Part shown: positions 29,151 through 38,800 of the stretch, in pieces
Position numbering within the stretch: position 1 is the first letter of the stretch
How the letters are laid out: each line of letters opens with the position of its first letter
Assembly (NCBI GenBank): GCA_947624775.1
Contig: CANQLT010000006.1
Span: 1 to 53,149 of the forward strand
Direction: 5' to 3'
DNA length: 53,149 bases
DNA from: an uncultured Monoglobus sp.
GTDB lineage: Bacteria; Bacillota; Clostridia; Monoglobales; Monoglobaceae
Position numbers and translations under genes: made by a program
Notes under the pieces: model-generated
What the model was told of the DNA's origin: nothing
What the model saw: only the letters and a program-made list of their open reading frames with translations
Databases searched by the model: none

Positions 29151-30101
29151 ATGCCGAAAAAAATATTAATCTTGTTTTTGACCGCAGCGGTTTTATTACT
29201 TGCATCATGCGACGGCGAAAAAGCGACGGAAATTGAGAGCAAAACATCAATAGTATGCACGGTGTTTCCCGCATATGATTTCGCGCGCTCGATTATCGGA
29301 GACAGCGGCGAATTTGATTTAAAACTGCTGCTTAAACCCGGCTCGGAAGTTCACTCGTTTGAGCCGACGCCGCAGGATATAATCAATATAAAAAACTGCG
29401 ATATATTTATATATAACGGCGGCGAATCGGACGAATGGGCCAAAAATATCCTCGAGTCGATCAACACCAAAGACATGAAGATAATAGCAATGATGGACTG
29501 CGTTGAAACTGTCGAAGAAGAAACTGTTGAGGGTATGCAGAAAGAGGAAGAAGACGAGGAGCCTCAGTATGACGAGCATGTGTGGACATCCCCTGTCAAC
29601 GCCTCAAAAATTGCGCAGGCAATAAGCGAAAGCATTATTGAAACAGCAGAAGAAAACGAAAACGACACGCGACTATATAAGCAAAACACTGAGGAATATT
29701 TGACTAAATTGTCGGAGCTTGACCAAAGTTTCCGCAATATAATAAATAATTCAAAAAGAAAAACCATCGTTTTCGGCGATCGTTTTCCTTTCAGATATTT
29801 TGCCGAGGAATACGGACTTGATTATTACGCCGCGTTTCCCGGCTGCTCGGCGGAAACCGAGGCTGACGCGAAAACGGTGGCGTTCCTGATAGACAAAGTA
29901 AATTCCGAACAAATACCTGTGGTGTTTTATCCTGAGCTTTCGAATCAAAAGGTAGCGTTAACAATTTGCGAGTCGACGAACGCCGAGCCGAGGCAGCTTA
30001 ACTCATGCCATAATCTGACGGTTGACGAGTTTAAAAGCGGAGCAGATTACTTATCACTTATGAAAGAAAATCTGGCGGCGATCGAGGCCGCGCTAAATTA
30101 G
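29151..30101 (+). CDS. zinc/manganese ABC transporter substrate-binding lipoprotein (ZnuA/AdcA-like)
   Basis: Lipobox LLLASC, KPGSEVHSFEPTPQDI, YDEHVWTSPVNA, FGDRFPFRYFAEEYGLDYYAAFPG. Confidence 0.92.
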   Translation: MPKKILILFLTAAVLLLASCDGEKATEIESKTSIVCTVFPAYDFARSIIGDSGEFDLKLLLKPGSEVHSFEPTPQDIINIKNCDIFIYNGGESDEWAKNILESINTKDMKIIAMMDCVETVEEETVEGMQKEEEDEEPQYDEHVWTSPVNASKIAQAISESIIETAEENENDTRLYKQNTEEYLTKLSELDQSFRNIINNSKRKTIVFGDRFPFRYFAEEYGLDYYAAFPGCSAETEADAKTVAFLIDKVNSEQIPVVFYPELSNQKVALTICESTNAEPRQLNSCHNLTVDEFKSGADYLSLMKENLAAIEAALN

Positions 30102-30113
30102 GAGACTAAATTT

Positions 30114-31349
30114 ATGAAAGTAATTGTTATAGGCGGAGGACCCGCCGGAATGATGGCAGCCGGAACCGCCGCGAAAAATGGGCACGATGTCAGCTTGATT
30201 GAACAAAATAATATGCTCGGCAAAAAACTTATGATAACCGGAAAAGGCCGCTGCAACCTAACAAACGCCTGCGAGGATGTCGAGGACCTGATCCGAAACG
30301 TTACAAAAAACCCAAGATTTATGTACAGCGCGTTTTACGGCTTTTCAAACGCAGATGTTATTGATTTTTTTAACTGTCTCGGCGTTCCGACAAAAGTTGA
30401 AAGAGGCGGCCGCGTTTTTCCTCAAAGTGACAAAAGCGCGGACATCGTTAACGCCATGAAAAAATTTGTTTTTGATAGCGGAGCGAAAACAGTATTCGAC
30501 AGAGCGGACGAAATTCTCGCGGATAAAAGCGGCGAAAAACCAAAGGTTATCGGTGTTAGATGCAAAAACAGCGGCAAAATATACGCGGATCGCGTAATAA
30601 TCGCGACCGGCGGCATGTCATATCAAAGAACAGGCTCAACGGGAGACGGCTATTATTTTGCCGAGGAGCTTGGACACACCGTAACGGATATAATACCGTC
30701 GCTTGTGCCTCTTAAAGTTGAGGAAAAATGGATCGCGGATCTTGCGGGACTCACGCTTAAAAACGTAAAAATAACCGTTAAAGGTACGAGTAAAAAGCCG
30801 ATATATGAAGATTTCGGGGAAATGATGTTCGCCCACTTCGGTCTGACCGGTCCGATAATACTCAGCGCCAGCGCGCATATGCGGAATATGAAAAAAGAGA
30901 AATATACGATCGAGCTTGACCTCAAGCCCGCGCTTTCCGATGAGGAGCTTGACAAAAGAATACTGCGAGATTTCAATGAAAACTTAAACAAAGACTTTCG
31001 CAACAGCTTGTCAAAACTGCTGCCGAAACGCTTCATTGACGTTATTATAAAATTATCCGAAATTGATCCTATGAAAAAAGTAAACTCAATCACAAAACAA
31101 GAAAGGGCGCGACTTTCATCCTTGCTTAAACATACAATGTTTCACGTGACAAACTTCTGCCCGATCGAACAGGCAATAATAACCTCAGGCGGAGTTTCGG
31201 TCAAAGAAATAGACCCGTCCACAATGCGCTCAAAGCTGGTTGACGGACTGAGCTTTGCGGGAGAAATAATAGACGTTGACGCCTATACAGGGGGATTCAA
31301 CCTACAGATAGCGTTTTCGAGCGGCTTTCTTGCGGGATCGTCTTGCTGA
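30114..31349 (+). CDS. BaiN/HI0933-family NAD(P)/FAD-dependent oxidoreductase
   Basis: VIGGGPAGMMAAGTAAKNGHDVSLIE, KKLMITGKGRCNLTN, IATGGMSYQRTGSTGDGY, GGFNLQIAFSSGFLAG. Confidence 0.94.
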   Translation: MKVIVIGGGPAGMMAAGTAAKNGHDVSLIEQNNMLGKKLMITGKGRCNLTNACEDVEDLIRNVTKNPRFMYSAFYGFSNADVIDFFNCLGVPTKVERGGRVFPQSDKSADIVNAMKKFVFDSGAKTVFDRADEILADKSGEKPKVIGVRCKNSGKIYADRVIIATGGMSYQRTGSTGDGYYFAEELGHTVTDIIPSLVPLKVEEKWIADLAGLTLKNVKITVKGTSKKPIYEDFGEMMFAHFGLTGPIILSASAHMRNMKKEKYTIELDLKPALSDEELDKRILRDFNENLNKDFRNSLSKLLPKRFIDVIIKLSEIDPMKKVNSITKQERARLSSLLKHTMFHVTNFCPIEQAIITSGGVSVKEIDPSTMRSKLVDGLSFAGEIIDVDAYTGGFNLQIAFSSGFLAGSSC

Positions 31350-32387
31350 CGAGCGGGCAAAGCTCTGCTTGATGTTGTTGTGAGCAGTAGCCCAAAGCAC
31401 GCACGAGACGATTGACAAAGCGTAAGTCGCGACGGCCGTTATAAAGAATCTTACCATGGCGTCCTCAAGCCCGACATAGTTCAGAATCTCCTGCGCGGAG
31501 GTAATAATCAAACAGTGCACCAGGTAAATATAATATGACGCGCCCGAAATGCTGATAAAGAATCCTTTGCCTCGGCTTTCAAGAGACTCGGTGAGGCCGT
31601 AGGCGTACTGATAAAAGCCGAAAGTCGAGAACAGGCAGAAAAATACAACAAACACCGCCGACAGCGAATTGTTTATGACGCCGCCGTATTCCATATACGA
31701 GGTAACGCTGTGAAGTATTGCGAAAACAAGCCATCCCGCGTATACCATCAGTCTTGAGCGGCTTAAAAATCTTATAAATTCATTGTAATACATTCCGGCG
31801 TACATTCCAAGAACCCAGAAAACCAAATATGACGGAAAAATCTTGTGGGTATAGTCTTCTCCGGCCCAAATCATACGCGCGGCAACAGAAAAAATTATAG
31901 ATAAAATTATTATAATAAGATTAAATAATTTATTTTTCTGCTTGCTGAGAAGAATCCAGACCGGCATCAGCAGATAAAACTGCATGATCAGCACTATAAA
32001 ATAGAACTGCGCCGACAAATCGCCGTTTAATATATATTTAATAAGCGACACAGGATTAAACTCATATATATGAAACGCGTATATAAAAACAACATAATAA
32101 ATTATGACCATAATGATATATGGCAGATAAATTTTTCTTATGCGGTCAAGCAAAAACGGAATGTATGAAAATTTACGTTCGCTGAACTTATAAAACAGCT
32201 TAAGAGCGCTGGTAAAAATAAAAGCGGGTACGGCAAATGTCGTGAGCCGCGTGACCGTGAAAAACACGATCGACTGCACGCTCCACTTTGGAAAAACATT
32301 GACCCCCTCCGAAAGCAGGTGTATTAAGATAACGAACATACAGAGGAAAAATTCAAAAACCGAAACCTCTGTTATTTTTCTCTTCAT
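31302..32387 (-). CDS. acyltransferase-3 family membrane protein
   Basis: Multi-TM; FEFFLCMFVILIHLLSEG, FYFIVLIMQFYLLMPVW, YYIYLVHCLIIT. Confidence 0.85.
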   Translation of the reverse strand: MKRKITEVSVFEFFLCMFVILIHLLSEGVNVFPKWSVQSIVFFTVTRLTTFAVPAFIFTSALKLFYKFSERKFSYIPFLLDRIRKIYLPYIIMVIIYYVVFIYAFHIYEFNPVSLIKYILNGDLSAQFYFIVLIMQFYLLMPVWILLSKQKNKLFNLIIIILSIIFSVAARMIWAGEDYTHKIFPSYLVFWVLGMYAGMYYNEFIRFLSRSRLMVYAGWLVFAILHSVTSYMEYGGVINNSLSAVFVVFFCLFSTFGFYQYAYGLTESLESRGKGFFISISGASYYIYLVHCLIITSAQEILNYVGLEDAMVRFFITAVATYALSIVSCVLWATAHNNIKQSFARSSARRSRKKAARKRYL

Positions 32388-32667
32388 AAGCCTAACCTCA
32401 AATAATAATTATAAATATATTTTATACTATTTTCACTATTAAGTCAATACTTGTCACATAATTTTAAAATAACTGTATGTAAAGTTGACATCTTTACATA
32501 TATCTTTTTATAAAAGCTATATGCTTTACACTACATATTTCTAAAGTATACGTTTTTAGTAAAATTTATAGTGCATGTAAGTTAGATTCGCTTTACAATT
32601 TTGTATAAAATTTTTGCTGTTTATCAACTACGATTTTTATTTTCATAAAAATTTTCATAGATATGTA

Positions 32668-32696
32668 TTGACAAATTTAAAATAAAGAGGTATAAT
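32668..32696 (+). promoter_or_regulatory. Promoter for tRNA-Asn
   Basis: TTGACA - 17 nt - TATAAT. Confidence 0.8.
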
Positions 32697-32747
32697 AACA
32701 TCTGTTGGTGATAAACTAACATTATAGTAATTTATTTATAAATATAT

Positions 32748-32823
32748 TCCTCTATAGCTCAGTTGGTAGAGCATGCGGCTGTTAACCGCAGGGTCGTTGG
32801 TTCGAGTCCAACTGGAGGAGCCA
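32748..32823 (+). tRNA. tRNA-Asn (anticodon GTT), CCA encoded
   Basis: TCCTCTATAGCTCAGTTGGTAGAGCATGCGGCTGTTAACCGCAGGGTCGTTGGTTCGAGTCCAACTGGAGGAGCCA. Confidence 0.97.
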
Positions 32824-32825
32824 AA

Positions 32826-32858
32826 AAAAGTCTCGGAAAAAATCCGGGGCTTTTTATT
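32826..32858 (+). terminator. Terminator after tRNA-Asn
   Basis: AAAGTCTCGGA-aaaaa-TCCGGGGCTTTTTA. Confidence 0.75.
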
Positions 32859-32983
32859 TTACAATATTAACGAACGCGGTCTGTATGTAAATCACTTTAA
32901 TTAAAGATTTCCGCGTAATCCCTATTCACTAATTACTAATCTCTACGTTGGGTCGTTGGTTCGAGTCCAACTGGAGGAGCCAA

Positions 32984-33016
32984 AAAATCCTCGGATTTTT
33001 TCCGAGGATTTTTCTT
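32984..33016 (+). terminator. Second terminator in the duplicated unit
   Basis: AATCCTCGG-attttttt-CCGAGGATTTTTC perfect stem. Confidence 0.85.
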
Positions 33017-33234
33017 TAAAATGAGCGAGCGCGGTGATATGTAAATCTTTTAGGTTAATTAATTCCGCGTAATCGCTATTCACTAATTGCTAATCCCTAC
33101 GTTGATTCGTTTCCAACATTCTAAACTGCCTGAAAAAATTAACAAATTGAATTTTATAATTTTTTGTGATTTTATGCACTCATACAATATTCACGTAAAA
33201 CATAGGTTTTGATGTATAAAATCAAATTTAGCTC

Positions 33235-33263
33235 TTGACTTATTTGAAAATTTCTTGTATTAT
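33235..33263 (+). promoter_or_regulatory. Promoter for HPr gene
   Basis: TTGACT - 17 nt - TATTAT. Confidence 0.55.
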
Positions 33264-33328
33264 ATTATTGATATTTTTATATACACTTATAGGAATATTA
33301 TTAAAAAGTTTGTAAGGAGCAGGTTATT

Positions 33329-33589
33329 ATGTATATGAAAGAAGTAGTGGTTCAGAATCAGGTTGGACTTCACGCAAGACCGGCGACGTTCTTTATTCAG
33401 AAGGCAAATGAGTACAAATCAAGCATTTGGGTTGAAAGCGAGGACAGAAAAGTCAGCGCAAAAAGCCTTCTTGGTGTTCTGTCGCTGGGTATCACCAAAG
33501 GTCTCACTATCACGATCATAGCTGACGGCCCCGATGAGGAAGACTCCGTTAACGACCTGGTCAATCTGATCTCGTCTAACTTCGCATAA
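33329..33589 (+). CDS. HPr family phosphocarrier protein
   Basis: VVQNQVGLHARPATFFIQKA (His15 site) and SAKSLLGVLSLGI (Ser46 region). Confidence 0.93.
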   Translation: MYMKEVVVQNQVGLHARPATFFIQKANEYKSSIWVESEDRKVSAKSLLGVLSLGITKGLTITIIADGPDEEDSVNDLVNLISSNFA

Positions 33590-33612
33590 GCCGTTTTTAT
33601 ATGCAATATCGG

Positions 33613-33643
33613 GTAAGCCGCATTTTCGGTTTACTCTTTTTTA
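33613..33643 (+). terminator. Terminator after HPr gene
   Basis: GTAAGCCG-cattttc-GGTTTAC + TCTTTTTTA. Confidence 0.6.
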
Positions 33644-33669
33644 TTTGAGAATAGGGATATAATATTATC

Positions 33670-35547
33670 ATGACCGATGAAACATTATTGAGAATTAAAG
33701 AAAAACTGAAAACCCTTCCCATGTCCCCGGGAGTTTATCTTATGAAAAACGAAGACGGGGATATTATTTACGTGGGAAAAAGCAAGGTGCTTAAAAACCG
33801 CATCAGCTCGTATTTTATAAACTCAAAAGGCCACTCTGTCAAAACTTTAAGGCTTGTCGAAAACATATATGATTTTGATTATATGCTGACCGACAGCGAG
33901 GTTGAGGCGCTGATTTTGGAATGTAATCTTATAAAAAAATACAAGCCTAAATACAATATTTTGCTTAAAGACGACAAGCAATATCCCTATATAAAAATAA
34001 CCGTAAAAGAGCCCTTTCCGAGGATATTTATCACGCGCAGAGTCGAAAAGGACGGTTCTCGCTACTTCGGACCGTATATGAGTTCGAGCAGCACCAAAGA
34101 CACGCTTGAAATAATTAAAAAAATATTTAAGATACGCACCTGCAACAAGGTTTTGCCCAGAGATATCGGCAAAGACAGACCGTGTCTTTACTATCACATA
34201 GGCCAATGCAGCGCGCCTTGTGACGGAAAAATCTCCGCCGAAGAATACTCCGAAATGTTTAACAAAATTTCATCGGTGCTTTCGGGCAATTACTCTGTGC
34301 TGCGTGACGAGCTTACCGAAAAAATGCTTAAAGCCTCAGATAAGCTTGAGTTTGAAAAAGCCGCGCGATACAGAGACAGCATAGCTCATCTCAAAGCGCT
34401 TGACGAAAAGCAAAAGATCGTTTCAACAAATGAGGATAACCGAGATATAATAGGTTTTTTTACCGACGGCACGGATTGCTGCGTTCAAGTATTTTATATG
34501 CGTAGCGGCAAAATGCTCGGCTCCGAAAAATATGTCTTTGAAAATTTCGATGATACGCAATCCGAACTGATCTCAAGCTTTATAAAGCAGTTCTATTTTT
34601 CGGCCACAAGCATACCGAGAGAGATCCTGATCCCCACGGAAATTGAAGACCGTGACGAAATATCCGATTGGCTTTCGGAAAAATGCGGACATAAAATCAA
34701 TGTCCATATGCCCGTGCGCGGCTCAAAAGCGCGAACCGTGGAAATGGTTAACAAAAACGCCGAGGAGTCTTTAAAGCTCCACAAATTCAAACGCGACAAG
34801 CAGCAAACCGACCAAAACGCCGTGCTCAAAGAATTAATGAACCTGCTTGATCTTGATGATGTACCGTTTCGAATCGAGAGCTATGACATATCAAATATTT
34901 CCGGCGCTCAGAGCGTCGGCGTATGCGTTGTTTACAACAATGCGCATCCGCTGAAATCGGCGTATCGTAAATTTAATATAAAAACTGTCGAAGGCGCCGA
35001 TGACTACGAAAGCACCAGAGAGGTTATATACCGAAGAATAACACGCGCCTACAAAGAGGAAGATGCTGTAAACGAAGGCAGCCTTGAGCCATCAAAAGCC
35101 AAATTTCTCCCGCTCCCGGACTTAATATTGCTCGACGGCGGCAAAGGCCATGTTTCGGCGATAAGAGAGCTGTTTGACACAATGGGCGAGGATATTCCCG
35201 TATACGGAATGGTTAAGGACGATAAACACCGAACCCGCGCACTCACAGATATTAACAAAGAGTTTGACATTGACAAAGACGGCGCACTGTTTAAATTCCT
35301 GACGGCAATGCAGGAGGAAGTACACAGATTCGCGATAACCGCGTTCAGAAAAAGACATGTGAAAGCGGGATTAAAAAGCGAGCTTGACAATATCGAAGGA
35401 ATCGGGCCCTCAAACAGGAATAAACTTCTGCTACACTTTTCTTCAATTAATAAAATCAAGTCCGCCTCAATTGAAGAACTCGAAAAGGCCGTCAATAAAC
35501 GCGCCGCAAAAAATGTTTATAACTTCTATCATCAAGAACCGCAATAA
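33670..35547 (+). CDS. uvrC: excinuclease ABC subunit C
   Basis: SPGVYLMKNEDGDIIYVGKSKVLKNRISSYF, KYKPKYNILLKDDKQYPYIKIT, ESYDISNISG, LILLDGGKGHVSA, C-terminal HhH. Confidence 0.97.
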   Translation: MTDETLLRIKEKLKTLPMSPGVYLMKNEDGDIIYVGKSKVLKNRISSYFINSKGHSVKTLRLVENIYDFDYMLTDSEVEALILECNLIKKYKPKYNILLKDDKQYPYIKITVKEPFPRIFITRRVEKDGSRYFGPYMSSSSTKDTLEIIKKIFKIRTCNKVLPRDIGKDRPCLYYHIGQCSAPCDGKISAEEYSEMFNKISSVLSGNYSVLRDELTEKMLKASDKLEFEKAARYRDSIAHLKALDEKQKIVSTNEDNRDIIGFFTDGTDCCVQVFYMRSGKMLGSEKYVFENFDDTQSELISSFIKQFYFSATSIPREILIPTEIEDRDEISDWLSEKCGHKINVHMPVRGSKARTVEMVNKNAEESLKLHKFKRDKQQTDQNAVLKELMNLLDLDDVPFRIESYDISNISGAQSVGVCVVYNNAHPLKSAYRKFNIKTVEGADDYESTREVIYRRITRAYKEEDAVNEGSLEPSKAKFLPLPDLILLDGGKGHVSAIRELFDTMGEDIPVYGMVKDDKHRTRALTDINKEFDIDKDGALFKFLTAMQEEVHRFAITAFRKRHVKAGLKSELDNIEGIGPSNRNKLLLHFSSINKIKSASIEELEKAVNKRAAKNVYNFYHQEPQ

Positions 35548-35550
35548 TTA

Positions 35551-35579
35551 TTGACAAACAACAATAATTCTGATATAAT
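35551..35579 (+). promoter_or_regulatory. Perfect consensus promoter for tRNA-Leu
   Basis: TTGACA - 17 nt - TATAAT. Confidence 0.85.
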
Positions 35580-35590
35580 ACCAAAGTCTC

Positions 35591-35674
35591 GCGGGCGTGG
35601 CGGAACTGGCAGACGCGCCAGACTTAGGATCTGGTGGTTTTCCCGTGCAGGTTCAAGTCCTGTCGCCCGCACCA
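35591..35674 (+). tRNA. tRNA-Leu (anticodon TAG), CCA encoded
   Basis: GCGGGCGTGGCGGAACTGGCAGACGCGCCAGACTTAGGATCTGG...GTTCAAGTCCTGTCGCCCGCACCA. Confidence 0.97.
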
Positions 35675-35675
35675 G

Positions 35676-35830
35676 CGGAAAATCAACCGCTTTTTTGCGA
35701 AAGTCATGCGAAGCATGACTTTCTTTTTATGCGGTTGATTTTCCGTTATTCCCATAAAACGCACTGTGTTGGCGTTTTATGGGAGCCCAGAATGTTCTTA
35801 CAGGACTTATGCCTGTGAGAACATTTTTTA
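35676..35830 (+). terminator. Three consecutive hairpins; the last is a strong intrinsic terminator
   Basis: Nested CGGAAAATCAACCGC/GCGGTTGATTTTCCG around GAAAGTCATGC-gaa-GCATGACTTTC; CCCATAAAACGC/GCGTTTTATGGG; AATGTTCTTACAGG/CCTGTGAGAACATT + TTTTT. Confidence 0.85.
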
Positions 35831-35854
35831 TCCTGTTTTTTTGTTGTTTTCCGC

Positions 35855-38800
35855 TTATTTGAACGTCTTATCAAATCTTCCGAATACGGCTGCCGCTTCC
35901 GCGCGGATGGCATTGCCGAGCGGCGTTAATGTTCCGTCGCCGTTTCCGCTCATAAGTCCGGCTCCGCATGCCCACTGTATAGCGGGAATTGCGTATTCGC
36001 TTATGTCTCCCGCGTCCGTATAACTCAGAATATTCGTATCTTCTCCCACAGAGGTATCTATGCCCTTGTATGTGGCGTACCTGTACAGCATCGTCGCCAT
36101 CTGTTCGCGAAGAATATCGTCATCCGGGCCGAATTCCGTGTCGGAGTAGCCGTTTACAATTCCGTTTGCGCTTGCCCATGCCACGGCGTCATGATAGTAG
36201 GCATCCGCCGGGACATCCGCAAAGCTGCTTGTTCCTCCTTCCGGTGAGCCGTCTATTCGATACAGAACCGTTACGAACATTCCTCTGGTTATATTCGCGT
36301 TCGGGTCAAATGCCGTATCGCTTACACCGTTCATCAGACCGTTTTCGTATGCATATTTTACATCATCATAGAACCAGTCGGTTGTGCTCACGTCGGCAAA
36401 CGGAAGTTCTTTTGGCGGTTCGGCAGTTGCCTGCGGCTCTTCCGAAGGCGTGGGCGTGGGTGTGGCATTGCCCGTTCCGAACGTTCCGCCGCCTCCGCCA
36501 ATGCTGCCTCCGCCTGATGGAGAGTGGCCTCCGGACGACTCTTTCACATTTACGGTCACGCTGTCAGCCAGCTCGGTTCCGTCGATCTCAGCCGTTATGG
36601 TCACGGTTCCGGATCCGATGCCGGTAACGTCGCCGTTGGGGCCTACCTTAGCGATGTTCTCGTTGCTGCTGCTCCATGTCACATTGCTGTCCGCGGCCGC
36701 CGCAAGAGGAAGTATCCCGGCTTCAAGGGACAGTGTGCCGCCGACACCGACCTCCGCCTGTTCTACATCATTGCCATCCCGCCTGATGTTTAGCGCAAGG
36801 GGAACATCCTCTTCGGGGATCGTCCCGGTGAATGACTTAAAGGCGTTGACATTAAATGCGTCAAGGTCGTAGGTCCCTTCGCCGCTCACCTCTCCGGCTT
36901 CGTCATAGAGAGGAGCGCGTTTCTCGCCGTCGTAAACTTCAAGCATAAATCCCGCGGCTTTGTTCGCCGAGAACTTATCATCGGTTATCGGCATGGAACG
37001 GATCGTGACGGTCGTCGACTCTCCTACCCCGATCGCTTCAATATCGCCGTCTTCATCCATCCAGCCCACCTCGGTATACGGTGTGAAGCCCGAGGAGTTT
37101 ACCACGCTGGCATTCTGCGGCGCACTTTCAAGATACTCTTGAATTTCCTCATCCGAAGCCGTATCCATATCGGGAGCATTCGGGTCGTCGAGAATATTCT
37201 GATTTTCAATTTCCATAATTAGTCTGGGATTGCTTGCCTCCACGTTGCCGCTGTTCGTGATTTCGGTAACTACCACAAAGACGGAGCCGTTCACATCGCC
37301 TCTGATCAGGCTGCCGTTTTCATCTATGCCCTTTATCTCATGACTTCTGCCGCTGATCACGTTAATATTGCCGATATCCAGTCTGGAGCCTACTCTTATT
37401 GGCGCTTCGACCGAAGATGTTTCGCCGCGGTCCGGCTCGCTTACCGTAAGCACTGCCTTATAGCTTGCGCCCGCAAGCGCCTTGTCGATCATATCCTGTG
37501 TCATGTCAAGGTATGCCGTAATTTCTGTCTTACCTCCCGCCAGCAGCATATCCTCGCTTGACGCGTCAACGGTCTGAATTACATTCTCGCTGCCGTCAGC
37601 CGCGGTTTCAACAATTTCAGCCTTGGCATTTACGCTCTTGCTTGCCAGCAGTCCGGTGTTCTCGACCTCAGCGGTCACGCTGAATTCCTCGCCCGCCTTC
37701 GGATAGTCGTCGGAAAGCTCGATGCTGCCTTCCGTGAATTCAAGGGAGCCTATCGACGTAAAGTGCGCCGCGCACAGATCGTTGTTATCCCGCGTTTTGC
37801 CCGCCATGATCTCGTTGCCGTCCTCGTCGGTGGCTGTAACGTCAACCATGTCAAAGTCGTTGTAGAGTATTACCATATTTCCGTTTTCATCTACGCCCGC
37901 GGAAGGATTGTCAACATACTCGCGTTCCTCATCGTTTTCGCTCTCAAGCGAGAATTCTCTGGGTATGCGCCACAGCTCGTCATATGTGCCGTTTTCGTTG
38001 GGACGCAGAGTCAGCGTGGATATCATGAGCTTTTGCTCATCACCCGTGGACTGGGGCCACAATACATACACATTGCCGTCCTCGCCGTTCACAACGGTGT
38101 AGCCGTTTCCGTAAGACATACCGACTTCTCCGGTTTCGGGATCGGGGTCGTTGTATATGGCAACGCCCGGATCATACTCATCCTTTAAGGTATAGCTCGG
38201 TATTTGGGTACCGTTCGGCAGTGTTATCTCGGACTTTTCAAGCATTGTTTTCTCTTCATCCGGAATACTCTCGCTTTCATTGCCGAAATCATAATCGCCG
38301 AACATCTTGTCCAGATTGAGGTATCTCAGCTCGCCGTTCTGCGCCCATACTATCATGTTCACCTCGCCGAACTCGTCTGTCACGCTCCTGACAAACCGGG
38401 GATGTGATACATCTGCCATGCCGCTCAGGTTGATAGGCGCGGATGTCACCATACCGTTGTCGCTGCCCGGAGTCAGAACCGACATAAATACGGTTCTGTC
38501 GGTGGAAGTGGCAAGGTTGTTGTCGCCGTCGACCACGTATGCGGCAAGTATCTTATTTTCACCCTCATAGGTGGTGGAGATCATATCCGTCTGTCCCGCG
38601 AGAGGATAATAGGTCGTCTTTCCTTCGGGATCGCTGAGGTTCACATCCAGAATTCTCTGGCCGTACCACTCATCGCCGTACTTCCCTTGTTCGGACTCGG
38701 AATAGGTCTCGGACCATGCTCCGTTTTCGTAGATCCTGTACATGGTAACACCGGGAACCGCCAGCAGCCGTGAGAGGGTGGTTATCTTATCGCCGCCGTA

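Larger units (their letters stand above)
32791..33104 (+). repeat. About 157-bp tandem duplication: tRNA-Asn 3' half + terminator + trailer (two units)
   Basis: Unit 1 32791-32949, unit 2 32950-33104. GGGTCGTTGGTTCGAGTCCAACTGGAGGAGCCA is exact in both; trailer ttccgcgtaatcNctattcactaattNctaatcNctacgttg in both. Confidence 0.9.

Noticed and set aside
35597-35818. ORF MAELADAPDLGSGGFPVQVQVLSPAP...
   Set aside because: Translation of the tRNA-Leu gene; a well-known spurious ORF pattern.
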